DNA of 32,666 nucleotides from Nostoc sp. LEGE 12450 (GCF_015206895.1 NZ_JADEXU010000093.1:1-32666); one strand, 5' to 3'; numbered from the stretch's first letter, positions 15,590-23,787 are shown. Made by a program: numbers and translations. Notes: a model not told the origin generated them from the sequence alone.

Positions 15590-17713
15590 ATGAAACGCCG
15601 CACGTTTTTACATAAAATTGGCTCAATACTCGCGGTATTGGGAGTAACGGAAGCTGAGTGGTTGACTTTAGGAAATCGCTATTATCAGGCTTTGGCACAA
15701 CCCAACTCACGCAAGTTGGCATTGTTAATAGGTATTAACCAATACTCGAAAATTCCAAACCTCAGTGGTTGTCTGACGGATGTAGAGCTGCAAAGAGAAC
15801 TTTTGATTAACCGCTTTGGTTTTCAAGGGTCAGATATTCTAACCTTAACTGAGGAACAAGCCAGCAGGGAATTCATTGAGGCGGCTTTTTTGGATCATCT
15901 GGGCAAACAAGCTAAACCTGGTGATATCGTCGCTTTCCACTTTAGCGGTTATGGCACTCGTGTCAAATTAGAAACATCGTCAGATACAATCCAAAATGCT
16001 CTAGTGCCAGCTAATGTCGCTCTTGACTTACAAGATGACAAAATAGTCAATCATATATTAGAAGAAACTCTACTGCTATTATTGCGATCGCTCTCCACAG
16101 ACAAAGTAACAGCAGTATTGGATACTAGCTATGATACTCCTAACACAGTAATAGGATTAAAAACTCGTGCCCTTCAGGAGTCGGTAGGAAAGCTAGCAAC
16201 TGAAGAACTCGACTTTCTCAAACAACTTAAAACTCAGAAGTTATCCAATACTCCGATTGTTTTAGCAGCTACCTCAGAACCAAAGCAGCCAGCAAGGGAA
16301 GGTCTTTTTTCTGGTTTTAGTGCTGGGTTATTCACCTACGCCTTGACGCAGTATTTGTGGGAATTCACGCCAGCCACCAAAATTCAAGTCGCCCTTTCCC
16401 ACGTGGGAAATTCTCTATATAAATTAGGTAGTAAACAGAAACCAGCGTTATTAAGTAGTCAGAAAAATCCAGATGTAACGTCTCTAGTGGCAGACGATAT
16501 CATTGGTGCAGAAGGTGCGGTGAGTGATATTGAAGAAGATGGTAAAACCGTACATTTATGGTTAGCAGGATTACCCCCAGAAGTGCTGCTATACTACGGA
16601 GTGAATTCTCGATTTACACTACAGACAAAAGAGCAATTAGTATTGCGATCGCGCGCTGGGTTAACAGCAAAAGCGCAAATTTCCAAAATTGAAGGTGCAA
16701 ATCCCCTACAAATCGGGCAACTCGTCCAAGAAGCAGTCCGAGTTTTACCCCGAAATATTAATTTAACAATAGCTTTCGATACTGGATTGGAAAGAATTGA
16801 GCGGGTAGACGCTACAAGTGCCTTTGCTGGATTTTCCCATGTATCCACCGTAGTAGTAGGAGAAAAACCAGCTGATTATGTATTTGCCAAGCTACAAGAA
16901 ACTCCCAGTCGTTATGGTCTATTTTCTCTTGGTGGCGACCTAATTCCCAATACCACGGGGGAAGTAGGAGAAGCAGTAAAATTAACAGTGCAGAGGTTAG
17001 CGCCAAAATTATCAACCTTGTTAGCAGCCAAGTTATGGCGACTTACAGAAAATGGAGGTTCTTCTCGCTTGGCTCTCAAGGCAACCTTAGAAATAATTAA
17101 TAATATATCGCCTCGCGTTGTCATGCAGCGCCAAACAGTAAGAACCTTCAGAACTGAAACTTCGATTAAAAAATCAGTACAGACGCGATTAATCACATCT
17201 CTTCCCACTCCCATTGTGCCTATCGGTAGTCGAATGCAATATCGAGTGGAAAACCAGAGCGATCGCCCAGTATATTTAATCTTGCTGGGATTAAACAATA
17301 ATCATACGGCAGTTGCCTTCTACTCTTGGGAAACCCCCCAAGAACCAAATACTGCGGATACTAAGCCCATTCTCCAAGAAGTCGTCATCGCCCCAGGTGA
17401 AAGCCTCACACTACCCCAAAAGGCTGCTTCGCAATGGGTGATTTCAGGGTCAGCTTCTGAGTGCGAACAACAACTGATTTTTAGTACTACAACCTTTAGT
17501 GGAACTCTTTCCGCCTTGAATACTGCTCAATATTCCACAGCCGAAGAAGGGCCGATTGGCCCATTGTTAAATCCTTTAGACGTTGCACAAGCCTTGTTAC
17601 AAGATTTGCATAACGCCAGCCCCCTCAAAACGGAGATGAACGGCACAGCCGACTCATATATTTTAGATGTGAATAATTGGGCAAGTCTTAGCTTTAGTTT
17701 TCAAGTAGTGTAA
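15590..17713 (+). CDS. Caspase-fold (orthocaspase) pseudo-protease with DUF4384
   Basis: This 707-residue protein opens with a twin-arginine-like signal (KRRTFLHKIG, then a hydrophobic stretch, ending near ALAQPN at 34-39), so export by Tat is likely. Residues 41-185 form a caspase p20 domain: KLALLIGINQYSKIPNLSGCLTDVE, VAFHFSGYGTRV and VLDTSYDTP. In active orthocaspases these last two read SGHG and D-x-C. Here Y121 replaces the catalytic His and S180 replaces the Cys, the YS variant reported in cyanobacteria, so protease activity is unlikely. Residues about 541-630 match DUF4384 (YRVENQSDRPVYLILLGLN). A 25-bp dispersed repeat is read in frame at 17178-17202. The TPR gene follows after 67 bases on the same strand and may be cotranscribed. 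Confidence 0.85.
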   Translation: MKRRTFLHKIGSILAVLGVTEAEWLTLGNRYYQALAQPNSRKLALLIGINQYSKIPNLSGCLTDVELQRELLINRFGFQGSDILTLTEEQASREFIEAAFLDHLGKQAKPGDIVAFHFSGYGTRVKLETSSDTIQNALVPANVALDLQDDKIVNHILEETLLLLLRSLSTDKVTAVLDTSYDTPNTVIGLKTRALQESVGKLATEELDFLKQLKTQKLSNTPIVLAATSEPKQPAREGLFSGFSAGLFTYALTQYLWEFTPATKIQVALSHVGNSLYKLGSKQKPALLSSQKNPDVTSLVADDIIGAEGAVSDIEEDGKTVHLWLAGLPPEVLLYYGVNSRFTLQTKEQLVLRSRAGLTAKAQISKIEGANPLQIGQLVQEAVRVLPRNINLTIAFDTGLERIERVDATSAFAGFSHVSTVVVGEKPADYVFAKLQETPSRYGLFSLGGDLIPNTTGEVGEAVKLTVQRLAPKLSTLLAAKLWRLTENGGSSRLALKATLEIINNISPRVVMQRQTVRTFRTETSIKKSVQTRLITSLPTPIVPIGSRMQYRVENQSDRPVYLILLGLNNNHTAVAFYSWETPQEPNTADTKPILQEVVIAPGESLTLPQKAASQWVISGSASECEQQLIFSTTTFSGTLSALNTAQYSTAEEGPIGPLLNPLDVAQALLQDLHNASPLKTEMNGTADSYILDVNNWASLSFSFQVV
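17178..17202 (+). repeat. Repeat-family copy inside the caspase-like CDS, copy 2
   Basis: TACAGACGCGATTAATCACA followed by TCTCT differs at three positions from the consensus seen in spacers. It encodes the peptide VQTRLITSL just before the DUF4384 region without breaking the frame. Confidence 0.7.
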
Positions 17714-17780
17714 ACATGGAATTCAGGAATTTAGTTGTGTATATAACTATGGTTCCTGTATTAACACTTAATAGAGTTTC

Positions 17781-18896
17781 ATGAAAATCAAGAATCGGGT
17801 AGGGTTAGCGTTCTCACTCGTCTTACTATCTGCCAGTATTGCTACCGCCCAAACAAAGCCAGCTGACTTGCCCAATCCGACAATTTCAACTCAGCAGCAA
17901 GACCAACTAGAAAAACTACAACAAGAGAAAGAAATACGCGATCGCGTTCAATCTGAAGTAGATCGGGCTTTTGGTCATAGCACAACCCTACTCAACATTT
18001 TGCTAATCGTATTAACTTTTTTGCCAATCTTAGCGGCGGCTGGTGTTTGGTTGCTACGTCGTAGTGTAGTTAGTGAATTAGTAACTGAAACAAAGCAACA
18101 ATTAGAGACAGAAGTCAAAACACAACTAGAAAAAGAAGTCGCGGCAGAGGTAAAAAAACAAACAGAAGATTTTAAGCAAGAGCTAGAAATATTAAAGTCC
18201 GACTTTTTAGGGCAATTATCCCAATTAAATAATCTATTTTTAGATGCTCAAAACCAAAAAGAGCTAATTCTTCAGCAACTTTCTGGATTAACACCTTCCC
18301 CATCATTAACACAAGATTATGTTCACCCAGAAATTCAGCAAAAAATCCAAGAATTAACAACACAGCTAGAAATACTCAAGGCTGGAAATACTCATTTATT
18401 TTTTACTGCTAATGATTATCTTAAACAAGGAGATGCTTTATTTTTTGAAGGTCGATATGAAGATTCATTAGCCTGCTATGAACAAGTTATTCAGAGAGAA
18501 CCTAATTCTTTTCTAGCTTGGATCAATCACGGCTGGGCACTGAGAAGATTAGGGCGCTATCCAAAAGCATTATTATCCTATCAAAAAGCAATTGCTATCC
18601 AATCAGATAACTATATAGCTTGGTTTGGGTGCGGTAATTCACTTAGAAAACTACAACGACATGATGAAGCGATCGCTTCTTATGAGAGAGCCTTAGAACT
18701 TCAGCCTGAATTTCATTGGGCTTGGTGCCATAAAGCCCGTTGTCATGCATTAAAAAACGATCGTGATTTAGCTATTGAAAGTTTGACACAGGCAATTAAA
18801 TTAAGAGGCGATCAACATCGGGAGTTAGCAAAAAATAATTCTGACTTTGATTTAATTCGAGCAGATGAACGGTTTAAGAAAATACTTGCAGGTTAG
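17781..18896 (+). CDS. Membrane-anchored coiled-coil TPR protein
   Basis: The 371-residue protein starts with a signal peptide (MKIKNRVGLAFSLVLLSASIATAQ), then a short polar helix and one transmembrane segment at about 70-92 (LLNILLIVLTFLPILAAAGVWLL). A Glu/Lys/Gln-rich coiled coil follows at about 96-150, then at least three TPRs at about 208-320 (ALFFEGRYEDSLACYEQVI, NHGWALRRLGRYPKALLSYQ, GNSLRKLQRHDEAIASYERA). The C-terminal TIESLTQAIKLRGDQHRELAKNNSDFDLIRADERFKKIL-like block is common in cyanobacterial TPR proteins. If the signal is cleaved, the coiled coil and TPRs would face the cytoplasm. Its position 67 bases after the Tat-type pseudo-caspase suggests one transcript and a shared pathway across the membrane. 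The partner is unknown. Confidence 0.8.
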   Translation: MKIKNRVGLAFSLVLLSASIATAQTKPADLPNPTISTQQQDQLEKLQQEKEIRDRVQSEVDRAFGHSTTLLNILLIVLTFLPILAAAGVWLLRRSVVSELVTETKQQLETEVKTQLEKEVAAEVKKQTEDFKQELEILKSDFLGQLSQLNNLFLDAQNQKELILQQLSGLTPSPSLTQDYVHPEIQQKIQELTTQLEILKAGNTHLFFTANDYLKQGDALFFEGRYEDSLACYEQVIQREPNSFLAWINHGWALRRLGRYPKALLSYQKAIAIQSDNYIAWFGCGNSLRKLQRHDEAIASYERALELQPEFHWAWCHKARCHALKNDRDLAIESLTQAIKLRGDQHRELAKNNSDFDLIRADERFKKILAG

Positions 18897-19205
18897 ATTT
18901 GTGCCTCCCATCTCTTTGTTTTTTTACCGTTCTAGTCTTTGGATGTTACATAAGTGCCTCTGTACTGGCTAGCCTTCGAGATAAAATATCTCAAGCAATT
19001 TTTGATACCAGTAGGAATTAGAGCTTTTTATGACTTTAGTTGTACTCCTATTGATTGACCTAAGTGTTCAAATTAAGTATTTTGCTCATAAAGGATGAAT
19101 TATAAACCATAAAATATCTCAACTGAATTCAGTCGCCAGCAGGATGAGATTCAGCACAATATTTTTTATACTCATAACAGTTATAAACAAACCTGGAAAC
19201 AGAGT
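18897..19205. other. Intergenic region, AT-rich, no gene seen
   Basis: This 309-base spacer is AT-rich and contains no supported ORF or strong hairpin. It should carry the promoter of the first AvaK-type gene. GGAAACAGAG ends two bases before the ATG at 19,206 and is the probable ribosome binding site. Confidence 0.4.
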
Positions 19206-20048
19206 ATGCCTCTTCATAAACTTGAACATTTTGATCCAAACTATCGAGAAACTTTTGGTGGAGACGACGTTAAATCATTGGTTCTTTATACTGAGGGAGG
19301 AGACAGAGTTGGCTCAGTCGCTGATGTTTTAGTTGATGATGATGGTCATTTCCGATATTTAGTTATTGACACAAGCGGAGATTTTTCTGGGAAAAAGATA
19401 TTACTACCAATTGGTCTTTCCAGAATTGATTATCCTGCAAAACGTGTCTATGTTGATGGGTTAAGCAAACACCAAGTAGAAGGTTTAGTTGAGTACAAAG
19501 AAGACACAATCTTTGATCACGATTACGAAGAAAAGGTACGTAGTGGATTTCGTTCTCCAACTAGCGGTATAACTTACGATCGTAATACATACAATTACCA
19601 GACAGAACCAGCTTTATACGGGCTGAATGAGCAATCTCATCAAACTTTCAAACTCTATGAAGAACGGTTGATTGCAAATAAACAGCGCATCAAAACCGGA
19701 GAAGTAACGGTTGGTAAACACATTGAAACAGATACTGCAAGTGTTACAGTACCTATTCAAAAAGAACGAGTTGTAATTGAGCGAGTTGTGCCAACAGAAG
19801 CAGGAAACGTTCTAGATACCAATGAACTTAAGTTTCAAGAAGGTGAAGTTGCACGCATAGAAGTGTACGAAGAAACGCCTGATATACGTAAAGAAGCCTT
19901 TGTGCGTGAAGAAGTCCGAGTCAAGAAAGTCGTAGAAAGGGATACAGTAGAAGCACAAGACACCATTCGTCGAGAAGAGTTAGATGTTGATACCGCGGGT
20001 AATTTACATGTGAATGAACATGGCAGTACTAGACATGAAGCTATTTAA
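19206..20048 (+). CDS. PRC-barrel and DUF2382 (YsnF/AvaK) protein, paralogue 1
   Basis: The 280-residue protein has an N-terminal PRC-barrel at about 20-100 (VGSVADVLVDDDGHFRYLVID, KILLPIGLSRIDY) and a C-terminal DUF2382 domain at about 150-260 (LYEERLIANKQRIKTGEVTVGKHIE, ARIEVYEETPDIRKEAFVREEV, IRREELDVD). DUF2382 is also called the YsnF/AvaK domain after a general-stress protein of Bacillus and an akinete-marker protein of Anabaena variabilis. There is no signal peptide or membrane segment. The biochemical role is unknown. The next gene is a close paralogue, and the three genes together form a tandem family. A hairpin at 20,217 lies between this gene and the next, so they may be separately transcribed. 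Confidence 0.88.
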   Translation: MPLHKLEHFDPNYRETFGGDDVKSLVLYTEGGDRVGSVADVLVDDDGHFRYLVIDTSGDFSGKKILLPIGLSRIDYPAKRVYVDGLSKHQVEGLVEYKEDTIFDHDYEEKVRSGFRSPTSGITYDRNTYNYQTEPALYGLNEQSHQTFKLYEERLIANKQRIKTGEVTVGKHIETDTASVTVPIQKERVVIERVVPTEAGNVLDTNELKFQEGEVARIEVYEETPDIRKEAFVREEVRVKKVVERDTVEAQDTIRREELDVDTAGNLHVNEHGSTRHEAI

Positions 20049-20070
20049 GAGGATTGGATTTTTTAAAAGT

Positions 20071-20153
20071 TGTAGAGACGCGGGATGTTAGGGTAGCGGA
20101 GCATTCCCGATAAAGTCTCGTAGAGAAGGCCAGATCAATTTACCATCTCTACA
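20071..20153. repeat. 83-bp segment bounded by TGTAGAGA inverted repeats
   Basis: TGTAGAGA at 20071-20078 is matched by TCTCTACA at 20146-20153. The left end continues as TGTAGAGACGCGGGATG, similar to the 7383-7411 hairpin arm. Probably a longer member of the same small non-coding repeat family. Confidence 0.5.
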
Positions 20154-20216
20154 GTATTTTAATTACAACCAAAATTCCTAACTTCTTAAATTTGTTTTGT
20201 GAAAATTTGCTGTGTT

Positions 20217-20251
20217 TATATTCCCGACTTTTAAAAAAAGTCGGGAATATA
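20217..20251 (+). terminator. Perfect 16-bp hairpin, probable terminator
   Basis: TATATTCCCGACTTTT pairs perfectly with AAAAGTCGGGAATATA across AAA, and AATTTTTAAC follows. It lies about 170 bases after paralogue 1 stops. The flanking A and T runs would let it act on either strand. It could also be a regulatory dyad for paralogue 2. Confidence 0.65.
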
Positions 20252-20427
20252 AATTTTTAACTCTCATTCATTTATGAGTGCTTTTATCTAGCATCAAGAA
20301 AAATAACTATAACTTTTGGTTATTTAACTATTGAAATAATTCATTCGACAGAAGGATGTAAAGAAATAAAGAAATTTTTATCATAGTTGCTATGAATTGA
20401 AAAGAAAAATATTGAGGTTAAATAATA

Positions 20428-21303
20428 ATGGTACTCTACAAATTAGAAGATTTTGAACCTAACTATCGTGATGCATTTGAAGGCCACGATATTTCTGGGC
20501 TTGGGGTTTATACACAAGGAACTGATGAAAAAATTGGCACTGTCAGCGATGTTTTAGTTGACGAAGAAGGTCATTTTCGCTATCTAGTTGTTGACTTAGG
20601 CTTCTGGATTTTTGGTAAAAAAGTATTACTACCAATTGGTCGTGCCCGTATCGACTATAACGTTGATCGCGTCTACACAATTGGCTTGACTAGAGAGCAA
20701 GCAGAAGACTTACCTGAGTTCAATGAACGTCAAGCCCTTGATTACGACTATGAGGAACGGGTGCGTGGTGTATATCGCCGACCCACTGACTATACTGCTC
20801 CTGTAGATGCTTCCGCACCATTAGATTCTGTAGCCCCATTGGGTACAACACCCACTTACGCCCGTGATAATTATAGTTACGAACGTGAGCCTTCTTTATT
20901 CGGGTTAAATGAGCAAGATCATCAAACTCTGAGATTGTATGAAGAACGGCTGATTGCCAGCAAACATCGCCAAAAAACTGGAGAAGTATCCATTGGCAAG
21001 CGTGTTGAGACTGAGACTGCACGGGTCGCAGTGCCAGTAGAAAGAGAGCGAGTTGTGATTGAACGTGTAACTCCAGCAGATGCAGGTACTGCCGTTTCTG
21101 GACGCGATGCAGATTTCCGTGAAGGCGAAGTTGCTCGTCTAGAAATCCACGAAGAAACTCCTGATGTTCGTAAAGAAGCATTTTTGCGTGAAGAAGTCAG
21201 AGTTAGAAAAGTGGTCGACCAAGACACAGTTGAAACGCAAGAAACTGTGCGACGTGAAGAGCTAGATGTGAATTCTGGTAATCTTCCCATTGAAGAACGC
21301 TAA
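20428..21303 (+). CDS. PRC-barrel and DUF2382 (YsnF/AvaK) protein, paralogue 2
   Basis: This 291-residue protein is a close tandem paralogue of the preceding gene and shares the opening KLE-F-PNYR, the PRC-barrel (IGTVSDVLVDEEGHFRYLVVD, KVLLPIGRARIDY) and the DUF2382 domain (LYEERLIASKHRQKTGEVSIGKRVE, ARLEIHEETPDVRKEAFLREEV). The linker is longer, with a Pro/Ala/Asp insertion near residues 120-145 (PVDASAPLDSVAPLG). The sequence is soluble and highly charged, as expected for a stress protein. The start at 20428 is preceded by GAGGTT about 12 bases away, a weak ribosome binding site. Duplication with divergence of the linker suggests related but distinct partners. Confidence 0.9.
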   Translation: MVLYKLEDFEPNYRDAFEGHDISGLGVYTQGTDEKIGTVSDVLVDEEGHFRYLVVDLGFWIFGKKVLLPIGRARIDYNVDRVYTIGLTREQAEDLPEFNERQALDYDYEERVRGVYRRPTDYTAPVDASAPLDSVAPLGTTPTYARDNYSYEREPSLFGLNEQDHQTLRLYEERLIASKHRQKTGEVSIGKRVETETARVAVPVERERVVIERVTPADAGTAVSGRDADFREGEVARLEIHEETPDVRKEAFLREEVRVRKVVDQDTVETQETVRREELDVNSGNLPIEER

Positions 21304-21310
21304 CCAAATA

Positions 21311-21388
21311 TAGTCATTAGTTAGTAGCTAATGACTAATAATTAATTCGACACAGTACAGGTAAGGCCGTTGAATTAGCTTTACCTGT
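21311..21388 (+). other. Two successive hairpins after AvaK paralogue 2
   Basis: TAGTCATTAG (21311-21320) pairs with CTAATGACTA (21328-21337), and ACAGGTAA (21357-21364) pairs with TTACCTGT (21381-21388). Neither has a strong T run, so terminator function is uncertain. The first lies eight bases after the stop codon. Confidence 0.45.
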
Positions 21389-21461
21389 GCTTCCAATAGC
21401 TTAGAATGAGCAATACATTTAATTTAGCTAAGTAAAAAGCAGTTCCTAAACTTTGCATATT

Positions 21462-22373
21462 ATGAATAGCCAACCGATGACAAAAAACATTGGACAGGCA
21501 AATAGTAATTCTGGCACTAACACCTCAATAGCAGATTTGAAAAAGAGGGTGAAGAATTTTGCTGTGTTCGATAACCAAGGTCAGCTAGTAGGAGTAGTTC
21601 ATGATTTAATTGTGGATGCTAATAGGCGGCTAAACCTAGTTATATCAAACCAGGTCAGTCAACAAACTCTAGAATATGGCGAGCAGTTAGCCGATAAACA
21701 TCCTTCTTTTTTTCGATTGCAGAGCCAGAGAATAAAAAAAATTGACAAGCCGACTAAATCTGTTTTCATAGACTTCAACAAATCAGAAATCGAATATATG
21801 CCTGAATATTCAGAAGCAGAAAAAATCGGCGATGTCTACGAGGGGCTACGCCTAGACAACCCAAATGAGCAATTGGTTAACAATCAAACTCAAAATAGTG
21901 CAGTTGAGCCAGTGGATTTAGAAGAAGTCAGCGAAGAACAGATTATTCGTCTACTAGAAGAACGACTGGTTGTTGAAAGCAGTAAGCGAAAAGTTGGTGA
22001 GGTGATTGTTCGCAAAGTCATCGAAACCCAGATGATCCAAGTTCCTGTCCGGCGTGAAAAGCTGATTGTGGAACAAATTAGCCCAGAACACAAACAACTC
22101 GCAGAAATTGATTTAGGTCAAGAGGAAATTGCTAATGTTGACTTGACCGGAGTAGAAAGACTCGAAGGTACATATTTTGAAAGCGGTTTAACAATAAGCG
22201 GCGAATTTAACTCGCCGAAAACTGCTAGTTTATTGTTGAATGCGATCGCACTAGAGCAAAATCACGGCTGCAATCGGGTGCGTGTTACCATTGCTGTTGA
22301 AGATGAGTCACACAAGAATAAATACCAGGAGTGGTTTGATCGCTGTTCGAAAGATCAATCACCCAAGCCGTAA
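21462..22373 (+). CDS. Divergent PRC/DUF2382 protein with novel C-terminus, paralogue 3
   Basis: From ATG 21462 this is a 303-residue protein; a TTG at 21453 and an ATG at 21477 are alternatives and none has a clear ribosome binding site. An N-terminal PRC-like region (VKNFAVFDNQGQLVGVVHDLIVDANRRLNLVI) precedes one recognisable DUF2382 segment (IIRLLEERLVVESSKRKVGEVIVRKVIETQMIQVPVRREKLIVEQI). The second half of DUF2382 seen in paralogues 1 and 2 is missing. In its place is a tail with ISGEFNSPKTASLLLNAIALEQNHGCNRVRVTIAVED that I do not recognise. It is the most divergent of the three and lies just before the potassium channel gene, separated by a terminator. Confidence 0.82.
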   Translation: MNSQPMTKNIGQANSNSGTNTSIADLKKRVKNFAVFDNQGQLVGVVHDLIVDANRRLNLVISNQVSQQTLEYGEQLADKHPSFFRLQSQRIKKIDKPTKSVFIDFNKSEIEYMPEYSEAEKIGDVYEGLRLDNPNEQLVNNQTQNSAVEPVDLEEVSEEQIIRLLEERLVVESSKRKVGEVIVRKVIETQMIQVPVRREKLIVEQISPEHKQLAEIDLGQEEIANVDLTGVERLEGTYFESGLTISGEFNSPKTASLLLNAIALEQNHGCNRVRVTIAVEDESHKNKYQEWFDRCSKDQSPKP

Positions 22374-22400
22374 AAATAAGTTTCTAGCAGATAAATTTAG

Positions 22401-22430
22401 TAGGATGGGCATTGCTCATCCTATTTTTTT
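22401..22430 (+). terminator. Rho-independent terminator after AvaK paralogue 3
   Basis: TAGGATGGGC pairs with GCTCATCCTA across ATT, a 10-bp stem with one G-T pair, followed directly by seven T. It ends the AvaK-type cluster 28 bases after the stop codon. Confidence 0.8.
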
Positions 22431-22500
22431 GCTTATTTAATCACTTCAGCTCAGAGAGTGTCAAAATACTAAGCAGTTGCCGTTCTTTTGGCTACTTGCA

Positions 22501-23424
22501 ATGAAATTTCGACTGAAGAGACTTTCACGGAAGAAACAACAGCGTCTGATTTTACCTATTCAGATTCAAGTTCGAGACGGAAAATTTGAGATTATGGGTA
22601 TGGGTGTATGGCATTCTTACTGGCGCGATCCCTACCATTTGCTGTTAACGATTTCCTGGGCTGGCTTTCTACTGCTGATTTGTACTTTCTATATAACTAT
22701 CAATGCTCTATTTGCCCTAGCTTACTTGATAGGAGGAGATTGTATTGCCAACGCCCGGCCAGGCTCTTTTTTAGATGTCTTTTTCTTCAGCGTGCAAACC
22801 CTAGCATCCATTGGCTATGGGGCGATGTATCCCAAAACAACTTACGCCAACATTATTGTCACCATTGAAGCAATGATCGGTTTGGTGGGAATTGCTGTGA
22901 TGACGGGGCTAGCCTTTGCTCGATTTTCCCGACCTACAGCTAGGGTACTTTTTAGTCGTGTTGCTGTAATTACACCTCATAATGCAATGCCAACTCTCAT
23001 ATTTCGCACCGCTAATCAGCGTCGCAATATGATTCTAGAGGCGCAGATGCGAGTCTATTTAATGCGCGACGAAATAACCCTAGAAGGGCAATTTATGCGT
23101 CGGTTCTACGATCTAAAACTGTTAAGGAACCAAACACCTAGCTTCACCTTAAGCTGGTCAGTGATGCATGTCATTGATGAGTTTAGTCCTCTATATGGCA
23201 TGACACCAGAATCCTTAATCCAGACAAATACTATCCTAATTGTCTCTTTGAGTGGCATTGATGAAACGGTTGCACAGGTAGTCCATGCCCGTCATACTTA
23301 TGCTGCTAATGAAATTTTGTGGAATAATCAATTTGCCGATATCTTCTACCACGCACCCGATGGACATCGCTACATTGATTACAACCGCTTTCACGATGTT
23401 TCACCTTTAGATGAAATGCTTTAA
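22501..23424 (+). CDS. Inward-rectifier-type potassium channel (KirBac-like)
   Basis: The 307-residue protein has the KirBac layout. The amphipathic slide helix with DPYH is at 43-46, followed by transmembrane helix 1 (LLTISWAGFLLLICTFYITINALFALAYL). The pore loop carries the filter SIGYG at 103-107 (VQTLASIGYGAMYP), and transmembrane helix 2 is at about 115-141. The cytoplasmic beta-rich IRK domain follows (LIFRTANQRRNMILEAQMRVYLMRDEI, ESLIQTNTILIVSLSGIDETVAQVVHARHTY). The channel should pass K+ across the plasma or thylakoid membrane, gated by cytoplasmic ligands or lipids. I chose ATG 22501; a TTG at 22477 would add eight residues. It lies downstream of the AvaK-type genes, after their terminator, so it probably has its own promoter. 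Confidence 0.92.
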   Translation: MKFRLKRLSRKKQQRLILPIQIQVRDGKFEIMGMGVWHSYWRDPYHLLLTISWAGFLLLICTFYITINALFALAYLIGGDCIANARPGSFLDVFFFSVQTLASIGYGAMYPKTTYANIIVTIEAMIGLVGIAVMTGLAFARFSRPTARVLFSRVAVITPHNAMPTLIFRTANQRRNMILEAQMRVYLMRDEITLEGQFMRRFYDLKLLRNQTPSFTLSWSVMHVIDEFSPLYGMTPESLIQTNTILIVSLSGIDETVAQVVHARHTYAANEILWNNQFADIFYHAPDGHRYIDYNRFHDVSPLDEML

Positions 23425-23435
23425 ATGTCTGAAAC

Positions 23436-23630
23436 TTACTCGGAATTCTGATTGTCTGAGGATTGTAAGGCTTTAACAACGACTCGACCATTTTCAACTA
23501 CAGTGCAATTTTTAACCATACTTTTGCTGTGGTTAACTTGTACATCCTTACACTGGTTCTGGTGGGAGATATTTTGCTCCTGTTGTTGGTTGAGGACGAC
23601 AACACAACAGGCGGAGGGGGAAAAGGACAT
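23436..23630 (-). CDS. Possible small hypothetical protein (64 aa)
   Basis: The ORF encodes a polar, Gln/Ser/Val-rich peptide with four Cys (ACCVVVLNQQQEQ, HQNQCKDVQV, MVKNCTVVENGRVVVKAL). The C-terminal half reads like natural protein, and an internal ATG could start a 27-residue version. Against it, the first ATG has no ribosome binding site and a plus-strand ORF of similar size overlaps it. No family is recognised. I list it at low confidence. Confidence 0.35.
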   Translation of the reverse strand: MSFSPSACCVVVLNQQQEQNISHQNQCKDVQVNHSKSMVKNCTVVENGRVVVKALQSSDNQNSE

Positions 23631-23734
23631 ATAAAGTATTTTGATCTCTATATCTATTATCGCGCTACTGATGATGTTTGGCTGAAAAATTTGCTACCCA
23701 TCTGTTGATTAAACCAATTAAATATAGTTCCAAT

Positions 23735-23768
23735 AAAAAGCGCCCCCCATCACTGGGGGGCGCTTTTT
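23735..23768 (-). terminator. Strong bidirectional terminator of psbA
   Basis: AAAAAGCGCCCCCCA at 23735-23749 pairs perfectly with TGGGGGGCGCTTTTT at 23754-23768 across TCAC. The 15-bp stem has a GC core and A/T ends, so it offers a T run on both strands. It sits 20 bases past the psbA stop. Confidence 0.92.
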
Positions 23769-23787
23769 ATTTAGCTAATCTTCAGAA

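Larger units (their letters stand above)
20049..20427. other. Intergenic region with bounded repeat and hairpin
   Basis: This 379-base spacer between AvaK-type paralogues 1 and 2 holds an 83-bp segment bounded by TGTAGAGA (20071-20078) and TCTCTACA (20146-20153), and a perfect 16-bp hairpin at 20217-20251. The last 150 bases are very AT-rich and probably hold the promoter of paralogue 2; no boxes could be placed. Confidence 0.5.
23425..23787. other. Spacer between channel gene and psbA, with small ORF
   Basis: This 363-base gap lies between two convergent genes. It contains a 64-codon minus-strand ORF of uncertain status and the bidirectional psbA terminator. Nothing else is supported. Confidence 0.5.

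Noticed and set aside
15590..16150. Active caspase/metacaspase protease
   Set aside because: The His and Cys positions are Tyr and Ser, so catalytic activity is not supported.
20720..21290. Minus-strand ORFs of 153 and 122 codons inside AvaK paralogue 2
   Set aside because: Both are shadows of the coding strand. Their His/Gln/Leu-rich and Ser/Thr/Arg-rich compositions are artefacts of the highly charged AvaK codons.
23452..23634. 60-codon plus-strand ORF overlapping the 64-codon minus-strand ORF
   Set aside because: Trp/Cys/Leu-rich composition with no ribosome binding site. Less protein-like than the minus-strand frame.
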